From Microthrixaceae bacterium (lineage in GTDB: Bacteria; Actinomycetota; Acidimicrobiia; Acidimicrobiales; Poriferisodalaceae), in NCBI GenBank assembly GCA_011523825.1, contig WTFX01000007.1, positions 1 through 64,000 of the forward strand: 64,000 bases of DNA. Reading direction: 5' to 3'. Made by a program: the position numbers and the translations under genes. Below the pieces are notes generated by a model. The model made no database searches. It saw only the letters and a program-made list of their open reading frames with translations, and was not told where the DNA came from. Shown here piece by piece: positions 54,370 through 62,011 of the stretch (positions within the stretch are counted from its first letter, which is position 1; every line of letters starts with the position of its first letter).

Positions 54370-55533
54370 TCAGATGTAGTCGCCGTCGTCGGTTTCCCAA
54401 GACGGCCCGCGGCCGCGCCCGCGCGACGCTGATCTCCGAGGCGGTTCATCGTCGTCCCAGTCGTCGTTGCGGTCCCATTCGCTGTCCGCATCGCCCCATT
54501 CGTCGTCGGGGACCCATTCGTCGGCCCGGTCTCGCCGACTGTGTTCCGCGGAGTCTCGTTCGCTGTAGGCCCAGAACCTTCGGTCTTCGCGCTCCCACTC
54601 GTCTTCGCGCCGTTCGACTCGGTCCCATTCGTCGGCATGATCCCACTCGCTGTCGTCGCGGTCTCCTGCGTCGTCCCAGTCCAGGTCGTCGTCACTCCAG
54701 TCGTCGCTGTCCGGGCGTTGACGTGACGTCGCGCCGCCGTGCCGCCCGCCACGCGGCCGGTCGGCAGGTCGTGGGGTTGCCTGCCGCCGGGCAGCGCGTC
54801 GGCGTGCGAGCACCAGGATCCCGCCGATGATGAGCAGAGCACCGATGTCCGCGCCGGAGAAGACCATCAGGGTTCCCACAGCGATCGCACCGACAGCGAC
54901 GCCTCTGCTCAGCAGTGCACGACTCGTCTTGCTCAGCAGCGGTCCCACCGTGCTGCCCGGATCGGCCTCGCCCGGCTGGTTGGCCGCCGTCGCGCGACCA
55001 GGCGACGCATGCAGGGGCGTTACGGAACCCGCCGCTTCGGCTACCGTCCACCAGTCCAGCTTCCACCGTCGCATCTCTGCAAGGTCGATGACATGGCAGG
55101 GCTTCTGGCGGTCGTCGATCTGCCGCTGGAGATCAGGGCTGAGCCCCTCGGCGGTGTGGATCAGCATGCGGGCTCGAAACTGCGCCGAATCGGATGCCTC
55201 CAGGAACGCCTCGACATCCCGCTTCGAGACGAGCCGGCTGCCGCTGGAGCAGCGGCACTGGATGGCGACGGCGTCATCGTCGCGAGCGCTGTTGCGGTGC
55301 GCGACGAGGCCGATGCCGCCGCCCGGGCCCTCGCGGCCCGCCCAGTCGTCCCACCGATCGACGCGGTCGAACACCCTCCGACCGTCGCCGTCTCTCAGCG
55401 CGCCCAGCACGCCTTGGCACATCCGCTCGAATCTGCTGGCGAAATCCGCGCGATCGTGCGCCTGACGGCGCATCTCGCTCAGTACATCGTCGAGATGCGA
55501 GTCGTCTGAGCCTCGTGGCGCCCGGTTGAACAC
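54370..55533 (-). CDS. degenerate nuclease-like membrane protein with acidic tail ending SWETDDGDYI
   Basis: 387 residues, GTG start. Residues about 30-140 follow the restriction-endonuclease-like module seen at the N-terminus of some phage-defence helicases (FERMCQGVL, WDDWAGREGPGGGIGLVA, AIQCRC, VSKRDVEAFLEAS), but the active-site Asp is Gly75 and the Lys of QCK is Arg94. Two transmembrane segments follow near 213-250, then a long Asp/Trp/Arg-rich acidic tail. It may be a non-catalytic DNA-binding or sensor protein at the membrane. Confidence 0.7.
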   Translation of the reverse strand: MFNRAPRGSDDSHLDDVLSEMRRQAHDRADFASRFERMCQGVLGALRDGDGRRVFDRVDRWDDWAGREGPGGGIGLVAHRNSARDDDAVAIQCRCSSGSRLVSKRDVEAFLEASDSAQFRARMLIHTAEGLSPDLQRQIDDRQKPCHVIDLAEMRRWKLDWWTVAEAAGSVTPLHASPGRATAANQPGEADPGSTVGPLLSKTSRALLSRGVAVGAIAVGTLMVFSGADIGALLIIGGILVLARRRAARRQATPRPADRPRGGRHGGATSRQRPDSDDWSDDDLDWDDAGDRDDSEWDHADEWDRVERREDEWEREDRRFWAYSERDSAEHSRRDRADEWVPDDEWGDADSEWDRNDDWDDDEPPRRSASRGRGRGPSWETDDGDYI

Positions 55534-55586
55534 GCTCGAAGTATCGCGCTGGCATGTGACACGTCAGCAGTCCGGCACGGCAGCGC

Positions 55587-56570
55587 TCAGGCGATCACGA
55601 CCACCGGGGTGCCGATGGGGGCCCATGTGTAGAGGCGCTCGGCTTTGTCGTCGCGTTGGCGCACGCAGCCCAGCGACCCGAACTCGCCCAGTTCGGCTTC
55701 GGTCTGCACGGGCGTGTCCCGCCAGCCGCGGGGAATCGAATGGAAGCCGATCAAGTCTCCCTCGGAGTCGGTGGTGAAGCGCACCATGTGCTCCATGGTG
55801 ACCAGCCAGTTGTAGGAGATGGCGTCCTCCGATTTCGACGTGACCGCATAGCGACCCGGCACCGGCGATTCGGCATGTCCGCTGACCGGATAGTTGTCCA
55901 CCATGGCCCCGTCGGCGTCGATGAGCCAGACCCATTGGCTGCCTCGGTCGTAGATGACATGGCGCGCGCCCACGATTCCGACATCGGGCGCAGTGTTGCC
56001 GCTGCGCCACAGCGTTCGTCCCAGCGGCGTGACGACGGACAGGGTGCCGTCGTTGCCGAGTTGCAGCGACGCGGCCGGATCGCTGCGGGTGTCCGCAGTC
56101 CACAGTCGTGCCCGGTCGCCGTCAGATGCCGTGGCCCCGAACCCAGGATGGGCGGTGTCGTAGAGCACGAGGTCGCCGTTCGTGCGCATCACCAGCAGCG
56201 GCACCGCTTCTGAGGCCGGCTCGGTCGACCACAGGACGGCTCGCAGACCCAGGCCGTCGTCGGTGGCGCGCAGCACCAGCCGTCCGTCGGGCTCGAGGGT
56301 CAGCCGGTACCAGCCGTTCGGCGACATCGCCGACTCGCCCGCAGCCAGATACTCGCCGGGACCCAGCACGGTGGTTGCGGGCGGGGCCTCGGGCATCCCC
56401 TCGGGCACGCTGACGGTCGTGCCGCCGCCGTCTGGGTGCCAGGCTGCATCAAAATCGAGATGCCAGCGCTGCGACGGCTCAGCGCCCAGATCAGTGACAA
56501 CGCCGGCAGCGGACGCCGGACGCAGCGGCAGCACCGCAAGCAGCGCGGCCATGCCGAGCCCGACAGCCAT
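55587..56570 (-). CDS. secreted B-lectin / L,D-transpeptidase-like protein
   Basis: 327 residues from the ATG giving a signal peptide (MAVGLGMAALLAVLPLRPASA). Residues about 70-190 resemble a bulb-type mannose-binding lectin (GRLVLRATDDG, GDLVLYDTAHPG, GTLSVV). The C-terminal 130 residues match the YkuD fold: GFHSIPRG and the active-site SLGCVRQRD, where the canonical SHGCVR has Leu instead of His. It may crosslink peptidoglycan or have lost activity. A longer start is possible but lacks a signal peptide. Confidence 0.75.
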   Translation of the reverse strand: MAVGLGMAALLAVLPLRPASAAGVVTDLGAEPSQRWHLDFDAAWHPDGGGTTVSVPEGMPEAPPATTVLGPGEYLAAGESAMSPNGWYRLTLEPDGRLVLRATDDGLGLRAVLWSTEPASEAVPLLVMRTNGDLVLYDTAHPGFGATASDGDRARLWTADTRSDPAASLQLGNDGTLSVVTPLGRTLWRSGNTAPDVGIVGARHVIYDRGSQWVWLIDADGAMVDNYPVSGHAESPVPGRYAVTSKSEDAISYNWLVTMEHMVRFTTDSEGDLIGFHSIPRGWRDTPVQTEAELGEFGSLGCVRQRDDKAERLYTWAPIGTPVVVIA

Positions 56571-56681
56571 GCGCAGATGCGTCCTCGAAGCGAGCACGCA
56601 TGACGAGAGTACGGCAGCATCCACGACGAGCGCAACGACAGCCGGCACCATCCAAGCCAGCCGGCACTGTGTATTGCTGGT

Positions 56682-56726
56682 CTACGGATCGGTGGTGGTG
56701 TCGGTCCCACCGTCGACGGGAGGTAT
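56682..56726 (-). pseudogene. short C-terminal remnant similar to the coiled-coil protein at 46.1 kb
   Basis: The frame ends PPVDGGTDTTTDP-stop, close to PPSGETDTPADP-stop of the gene at 46139, with nucleotide similarity over about 45 bases. Nothing else of that gene is visible here. The remaining 160-base gap shows no other feature. Confidence 0.3.
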
Positions 56727-56733
56727 GGCGTGC

Positions 56734-58095
56734 TCAGGGAAAGCGAAGCGGTGGACTGGCGGGCGGAACGGGCGAGCCGGTCATTGCCCGCCGGAGTTCT
56801 CGCAGAGAGTCGCGGGCAGAGTTGAGATTCGCTTGAAGCAGTTCGTCGTTGTGGCCGCGTCGCTCGGCTGCCAGCCGCAGCCACCGCGGAAATGCAGCGT
56901 CGAGCGTCGCGAGCCACTCGTCGCTCGGCTCGAAGCCATATTCGACGGTCTTCCGATAGTCCGCCGAGTCCATGTGGGCACCGTTGCTCTCAAAGCCGAA
57001 GTTCGGTATCCACTGTTCTAGGAATATCTTCACTCTCGGCGGGTTCCAGCGGAACACGTCGTCGATCCAGCATGAATTGGCGAACATCGCGGCAATCAGG
57101 ACCAGGTCACCCAGATCGGAGGAATCTTCGGCGAACGAGCGGTCGGCGACGAACCGCTCGACGGCCTCGGCGAACTGGCGGTCGGTGCTCGGGTCGTCGC
57201 CGATCATGTGCCGGGATGCAGCGGGCGCGACGACTTCGGGCAGTTCGCCGCCGCTCGGCAGCAGGCGCACGAAGCATCCGATGAGCGCACGCCGGCAGAT
57301 GTCGTCGTCCGCTTCGCCCCAGGCCGGATCATCGTCGAGTTCGTCGGCTGCCTCGACGCGGCGCAGGCTCGCCCGATCGAACTCGGCGAGCCCATGTTCC
57401 ATCAGTGCCCGAGCTTCGGCGAGGCTGATGTCTGTGACGCGATGCCCCTCCGCGACATCGCGATGCTCTGCCGCTGTCGCCGGACGGACAGCCAACCCGT
57501 GCGCTGCACCCCAGGCGTGCGGGTGGAAGGCTGCGTTCATCTCTTGGACCGTGCCGTCGGGACGCCGATAGTCGACGACGATCGACACGTACTCGTCCCA
57601 TTGATCGCGGATCATCACGGCATCGACAGGCTCGGCTGCCCCGAGGTCGTGCACCCACTCAGGCACCTCGATGCCGTCGTCGACCAGGCGCTGCAGCTGT
57701 GCGCGCGCCTTGGGCTGGACGGTCGGCTCGCCGAACGCGGCAAGCACGGCCACCGCAATGGCACCCGGGGTACCGCCGATGGCAGCCAAATGCCGGAGCG
57801 CGACACCGGGATGGTCTCCATAGGGGTTCCACGGTGTCTCCACAGCGGACATGACCGCCGCAGCGAGGTTCTCCTCGATGTCGGCGAACGACGCACCTTC
57901 GGAAATTTCGAGATTCGCGGCCACGTCGCTGACGAGTGACGACATGCGCATGCGCACATAGTCCGTAGGCGCCGAAGACCGCAGGACTCGGTCGGCCACA
58001 CCGCCCGAGCCCTTGGGCGTCACACGGCGGCTGCTGCCAGCCGCAGCCCGCGGATTGCCCCTTGAGCCGGGCTTGCGCTTTCGCTTGCTCGCCAC
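56734..58095 (-). CDS. hypothetical protein with basic N-terminus
   Basis: 453 residues, GTG start with GGAGGG five bases upstream. The first 35 residues are Arg/Lys/Ser-rich (SKRKRKPGSRGNPRAAAG), then a long alpha-helical region with conserved-looking WNPYGDHPGVALRHLAAIGG and DEYVSIVVDYRRPDGTVQEM. No catalytic signature. It resembles the helical partner proteins often encoded next to pRiA4b family genes, a remnant of which lies just upstream. Confidence 0.75.
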   Translation of the reverse strand: MASKRKRKPGSRGNPRAAAGSSRRVTPKGSGGVADRVLRSSAPTDYVRMRMSSLVSDVAANLEISEGASFADIEENLAAAVMSAVETPWNPYGDHPGVALRHLAAIGGTPGAIAVAVLAAFGEPTVQPKARAQLQRLVDDGIEVPEWVHDLGAAEPVDAVMIRDQWDEYVSIVVDYRRPDGTVQEMNAAFHPHAWGAAHGLAVRPATAAEHRDVAEGHRVTDISLAEARALMEHGLAEFDRASLRRVEAADELDDDPAWGEADDDICRRALIGCFVRLLPSGGELPEVVAPAASRHMIGDDPSTDRQFAEAVERFVADRSFAEDSSDLGDLVLIAAMFANSCWIDDVFRWNPPRVKIFLEQWIPNFGFESNGAHMDSADYRKTVEYGFEPSDEWLATLDAAFPRWLRLAAERRGHNDELLQANLNSARDSLRELRRAMTGSPVPPASPPLRFP

Positions 58096-58187
58096 GTCTG
58101 CCCTCCGGTTGCTTGTGCCGCTGCCGCAGCGGCCTCAACCTACGAGCCGGTGCCGCCTTGGTCGCGGCAGCGGCCCGCCGTGAGGCG

Positions 58188-58319
58188 TCACCACTGTTCA
58201 GCCAGCGGCGGGAACTGCATCGCTTGGGTTGCCTCATCGGCGTCAAAATGCTCGGCGTCGAAATCGGCCGGGCGCCATTCGGTCAGTTCCATGTGCTCGT
58301 CATGGCCCGGATCGGCGAG
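58188..58319 (-). pseudogene. C-terminal fragment of a pRiA4b ORF-3 family gene
   Basis: About 43 codons reading LADPGHDEHMELTEW and FDAEHFDADEATQAMQ before the stop, clearly similar to the intact protein at 44.1 kb (VADPRHPQHAELTEW, FDSEHFEAEEMTEAMQ). No upstream part is found; the next 115 bases show nothing. Confidence 0.75.
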
Positions 58320-58435
58320 GGGGAAAGTTGTCCACGACGTTCTCGCCGGTGTCGGCCGATGTGCCCCGTCGCTGCCTCGCACACTGTAGGCATAGGATCC
58401 GCTGGTTGACCGATTCCGGCGGGCACGCGTACACC

Positions 58436-58580
58436 ATGTCGATGAAGGGAATGGAAGACGGCCAGGTGCTGTCGTTCAATCAGCAGATCATCGCCGAGTT
58501 CCGGGAGAACCAAGGACGCTGCGGCGGCAGGTTCGAGGGCAATCCGATGTTGCTGATGACGATGCCGCGCCGTGCCGCGG
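58436..58580 (+). pseudogene. N-terminal fragment of a deazaflavin-dependent nitroreductase
   Basis: The frame reads VLSFNQQIIAEFRENQG then FEGNPMLLM, the start of DDN-type F420 oxidoreductases. It then loses similarity; a shifted frame shows GEVLPSP, suggesting a frameshift followed by truncation at the adjoining tandem repeat. It supports an actinobacterial background. Confidence 0.6.
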
Positions 58581-58594
58581 CGAGGTGCTCCCGA

Positions 58595-58634
58595 GCCCAC
58601 CGTCATGCAGGCTGGCCCACCGTCATGCAGGCTG
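58595..58634. repeat. 20-bp tandem duplication at the SDR 3' end
   Basis: GCCCACCGTCATGCAGGCTG occurs twice in direct succession. It contains the stop of the minus-strand SDR gene and extends that protein by a repeated ACMTVG-like peptide. Confidence 0.85.
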
Positions 58635-59379
58635 ACAGGCCGCCGTCCACCGGCAGGTCCACCCCGTTGACCCAGTTGCTGTCGCCGGCCAGCAGCCACG
58701 CGATCACCTCGGCCTGATCGTCTGCGGTGCCGACCCTGCCGACCTGCTCGTTCATCCATGCCATCAGTTCCGCACCGGCCTCCTGTTCGAAGTGCGGGAA
58801 CAGGGGTGTGTCGACCGGGCCGGGACTGACTGAGTTCACCCGGATGCCCCGACTTGCCAGCCGTCCCGCCAGGTGCTTCGTGTACGACACCACCCATTCC
58901 TTGGACAGCATGTAGGCATCGGGCCCGCTTCGTTCATAGGACTGGGCCACTTTGATGCCGGCAGCGAAATCTTCGGCGGCGTCGAGCTCTGCGATGCGGT
59001 CGAGATGGCCGCTCCACGCCATCCCCGCCAGCGATGCGATGTTCACGATGGATGCCCCGTCGCGGAGCTTGCCTGCTGCCAGCAGCGTCTCAGTGATGTG
59101 GCGCAGGCCGTACACGTTGACGCGCAGCACCAACTCGGCGCCCATGCTGCCCGCCACGCCGGCGATGTTGCCGAGCCCGTCGAATGAGCCGTCCAGACCG
59201 GCGACGACCTCGTCGATGGAGGCAGGTTCGGACAAGTCGCAGTGACGGTGCTCAGCGGCGCCCTCGGGGGCGTCCTTCACATCGACGCTCACCACCTCGT
59301 GGCCGGCGGCGGCAAGCCGCTGCAGGGTCGCGTTCCCGATTCCCGTCGACGCTCCGGTGAGCAGGATGCGCTTGGCCAT
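58603..59379 (-). CDS. SDR-family oxidoreductase (3-alpha-HSD-like)
   Basis: 258 residues. Motifs TGASTGIG near residue 8, NIAGVAG in place of NNAG, the catalytic Ser in NIASLAG and YMLSK. A large insertion between the Ser and Tyr (about residues 119-150) is typical of 3-alpha-hydroxysteroid dehydrogenase and related enzymes. Its C-terminus is extended by the 20-base tandem duplication (ACMTVGQPA). It is upstream-neighboured by a CoA transferase on the same strand. Confidence 0.9.
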   Translation of the reverse strand: MAKRILLTGASTGIGNATLQRLAAAGHEVVSVDVKDAPEGAAEHRHCDLSEPASIDEVVAGLDGSFDGLGNIAGVAGSMGAELVLRVNVYGLRHITETLLAAGKLRDGASIVNIASLAGMAWSGHLDRIAELDAAEDFAAGIKVAQSYERSGPDAYMLSKEWVVSYTKHLAGRLASRGIRVNSVSPGPVDTPLFPHFEQEAGAELMAWMNEQVGRVGTADDQAEVIAWLLAGDSNWVNGVDLPVDGGLSACMTVGQPA

Positions 59380-59464
59380 GGCGGTCCCTTCGGCATGAGG
59401 TGCGAACTGGGGCGTGTCCGACAGTCTGGCGCAAAGAGTCTGGCGGCAGCGAGATTACGGCCGG

Positions 59465-60691
59465 TCAGGTGATCGCGCCGTCGATCTTGAGCTGGATCAG
59501 CTCGTCGTCGGTTCGGCCGAGGCTGCGGATGATCTCGTCGGTGTGCTCAGCGAACTGCGGAGCGCGGCTGATCGCAAAGGGCTGCTCGTCGAACTGGACC
59601 GGGCTGGAGGCGAGCTGTCGTTCCTTGCCGTTCCCGTCGAGGACCGACAGGATGTAGTTGTTGGCTCGGACTTGGGGGTCGGCGGCGACCTCAAGAGGGG
59701 TCTGCACGAGCGCCCACTGGCCGTCGAGGGTCCGGAAGCGCTCGGCCCAGTAGGCAAAGGGCTGCGATGCGATGGCGTCGGCGACGATCTGCCCTGCGTC
59801 GGCGGCGTTGTGCATCAGGCTCTCGACGTTGGCGAAACGGGGGTCGTCGATGGCGTCGGGCCGGTCGATATGCCGACACACGTCGGCCCAGTGCCGGCCG
59901 GCTTGGATCATGGTCAGGTTGACGAAGCGGTCGTCGGCCGTCCGGAACGTTCCGACGATGGGGTTGAACCGCATCCAGTGAGGTCCGTCGAGGGCCTCGG
60001 GAGCGGGGTCTTTCCCCAGCAGGAGGGCACTGTTGACGGCGAGCGAGGTGGCCCAGACGGCGGTGGACAGCAGCGAGACGTCGACGATGCTGGGCTCGCC
60101 GGTGCGCTCGCGTCGCAGGAGCGCCGCGGCGATGCCGCCGGCGATGGTCATGCCGCCCATGGCGTCGCCGTATGCGCCGGCAGGCATGCTCGCTATCCGT
60201 GGCGATCCGCCCGGTGTCGCACCGTACGCGCTGCCGCCGCGGCACCAGAACACGCTGAGGTCGTAGCCGCCGTTCTCAGCCTCTGGGCCTTGGGGGCCCA
60301 GCGCGGACCCGCGGGCATAGATGATGCTGGGGTTCACGGCTCGGATGTCGTCGGGTTCGAGGCGGAGCTTGCGCCGGGCAGCGGGCAGGAAGTTGGTGAC
60401 GAACACGTCGCACTCGGCGATGAGGTCGTCGAGAAGCGCCCGTCCGCCCTCGGTCTCGAGCGCCAGACCGACGCTGCGCTTGCCCCGGTTCGGGTTCTCC
60501 ATGAGCGGATGAAACGAGCCCGCAGCGGCGCCGCCGGTGCCCAGCGTGAGCCCGCGCTGGGCGTCGCCGCGAAACGCATGCTCCACCTTGATCACCTCGG
60601 CGCCCCAGTCCGCGAGCACGGCGCCCGCAGCGGGCGCGAACGTGAACTCGGCCACCTCCAGCACCTTCACGCCGCTCATCGGTTCGCTCAT
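59465..60691 (-). CDS. family III CoA-transferase (CaiB/BaiF)
   Basis: 408 residues. The start used is the ATG with GAGAGGGG five bases upstream. The N-terminal MSGVKVLEVAEFTFAPAAGAVLADWGAEVIKVEH is diagnostic, with the catalytic Asp expected in the usual region (NPSIIYARGSALGPQGPEAENGGYDLSVFW). It transfers CoA between organic acids. Divergent from an acyl-CoA dehydrogenase, it probably activates the same substrate. Confidence 0.9.
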   Translation of the reverse strand: MSEPMSGVKVLEVAEFTFAPAAGAVLADWGAEVIKVEHAFRGDAQRGLTLGTGGAAAGSFHPLMENPNRGKRSVGLALETEGGRALLDDLIAECDVFVTNFLPAARRKLRLEPDDIRAVNPSIIYARGSALGPQGPEAENGGYDLSVFWCRGGSAYGATPGGSPRIASMPAGAYGDAMGGMTIAGGIAAALLRRERTGEPSIVDVSLLSTAVWATSLAVNSALLLGKDPAPEALDGPHWMRFNPIVGTFRTADDRFVNLTMIQAGRHWADVCRHIDRPDAIDDPRFANVESLMHNAADAGQIVADAIASQPFAYWAERFRTLDGQWALVQTPLEVAADPQVRANNYILSVLDGNGKERQLASSPVQFDEQPFAISRAPQFAEHTDEIIRSLGRTDDELIQLKIDGAIT

Positions 60692-60731
60692 CGGCACCCC
60701 TCTCAGCGCACGGGCGCTGATCGATCTGCAA

Positions 60732-60750
60732 GAAACTAGGTTAGTATTTC
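60732..60750. promoter_or_regulatory. inverted repeat in the CoA-transferase/acyl-CoA dehydrogenase divergent promoter
   Basis: GAAACTAGGTTAGTATTTC contains ACTA-GGT-TAGT with flanking GAAA and TTTC. It lies in the 101-base gap between divergent start codons. It may be the site of the GntR-type regulator encoded 1.2 kb to the right, or simply AT-rich promoter sequence. Confidence 0.35.
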
Positions 60751-60792
60751 TCGCGGCTCGCCGTCAGCGGGCGAATCACTATCCTCTTTGTC

Positions 60793-61977
60793 GTGTTGGA
60801 TGTCGAGGAGTTCCGCCTCAGCGTGCGGGCTTGGCTCGAGGACCGCTACGACGTGCTGCCTCCCGACGCCGATGACGAGCGGCTGGATGTGATCGTGCGT
60901 ACCCCCGACGGCCACGAGGCAGCGGCAAGAGCGGCGAAGCGGTTCCAGCGGGAGCTGCATGCAGCAGGCTTCGCCGGGGTCGATCTGGCGGAGGAGTACG
61001 GCGGGCGGGGACTGAGCCGGGCGCACGCCCGAGCGTTGTCGCAGGAGCTGATGCGCCACGACACGCCGTCGTTGCGTCCTCTCGGGGTGGGCCCGACCTT
61101 GGCGAAGGCCACCCTGCTTGCCTCGGGGAGCGAGGAGCAGAAGCGGCGCTTCCTGCCGGGCATCGCGAGCGGCGCCGAGCAGTGGTGCCAGCTGTTCTCC
61201 GAGCCCGACGCCGGCTCGGATCTGGTGTCGCTGCGAACCAGCGCCGTCGGTGACGGCGACGAGTGGGTCATCGACGGTCAGAAGGTGTGGTCGTCGTACG
61301 CGGCGGACGCCGACTTCGGGATGCTGCTGGCCCGCACTGATCCTGATGCGGCGCGCCCTCACGCCGGCATCACCATGTTCATCCTGCCGATGGACGCCGA
61401 CGGGGTCCAGGTGCGGCCGCTCGTGGACGTCACGGGGGGGCGGCACTTCAATGAGGTGTTCATCGAGGGGGCGCGCGTCGCCGCAGAGGCGGTGCTCGGC
61501 GAGGTCAACAACGGCTGGGCAGTGTCGTCGGGAACGCTGAGCGGCGAGCGCTCGGGCTACATGGGCGGCTCAGGCAGCGGCCGCCGCCGCCGGCAGGTGA
61601 TCAGCGCAGCGCGAGCAGGGGGAAGGGTCGACGACCCGGTGGCTCGGCAGCGGATCGCCCGTGTGGTCAGCGCCGAGCGGATCCTCGAGTTCCTCCGGGG
61701 CCGGTACGTGAGCCGGACCTTGTGCGACGGCAGCGGCCCAGCCGGGTCGATGCTGAAGCTGGCCGCAGGCTCGCTGGAGCAAGAGGCGGCAGAGCTGGTG
61801 GCCGACCTGCGCGGAGCGGCAGCGCAGGCGTGGCCGACGGCCGCTCGCGACGGCGATGTCGCATGCCACGGAGTCAATGCGGCGAGGCAGAGCACCATCG
61901 CCGGCGGCACGCACCAGATTCAGCAGAACTTGCTGGGCGAGCGGGTGCTCGGCCTTCCCCGCGAGCCTCGAGCCTGA
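60793..61977 (+). CDS. acyl-CoA dehydrogenase family protein
   Basis: 394 residues, GTG start. Same organisation as the enzyme at 3.2 kb: QWCQLFSEPDAGSDLVSLRT, DGQKVWSSYAADADFG, and C-terminal AGGTHQIQQNLLGERVLGLPREP. The Glu position of the classical YEGT motif is Gly. It lies beside a family III CoA transferase and a FadR-like regulator, forming a small acyl-CoA catabolic unit. Confidence 0.92.
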   Translation: MLDVEEFRLSVRAWLEDRYDVLPPDADDERLDVIVRTPDGHEAAARAAKRFQRELHAAGFAGVDLAEEYGGRGLSRAHARALSQELMRHDTPSLRPLGVGPTLAKATLLASGSEEQKRRFLPGIASGAEQWCQLFSEPDAGSDLVSLRTSAVGDGDEWVIDGQKVWSSYAADADFGMLLARTDPDAARPHAGITMFILPMDADGVQVRPLVDVTGGRHFNEVFIEGARVAAEAVLGEVNNGWAVSSGTLSGERSGYMGGSGSGRRRRQVISAARAGGRVDDPVARQRIARVVSAERILEFLRGRYVSRTLCDGSGPAGSMLKLAAGSLEQEAAELVADLRGAAAQAWPTAARDGDVACHGVNAARQSTIAGGTHQIQQNLLGERVLGLPREPRA

Positions 61978-61978
61978 C

Positions 61979-62011
61979 CCTTGCCCCGGCGGCGCCCTCA
62001 GGCGGGCAAGG
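61979..62011. terminator. weak hairpin between convergent genes
   Basis: Eight-base arms CCTTGCCC and GGGCAAGG flank a GC-rich 17-base spacer; the right arm overlaps the last codons of the GntR gene. It may end transcription from both sides. No T-tract. Confidence 0.35.
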
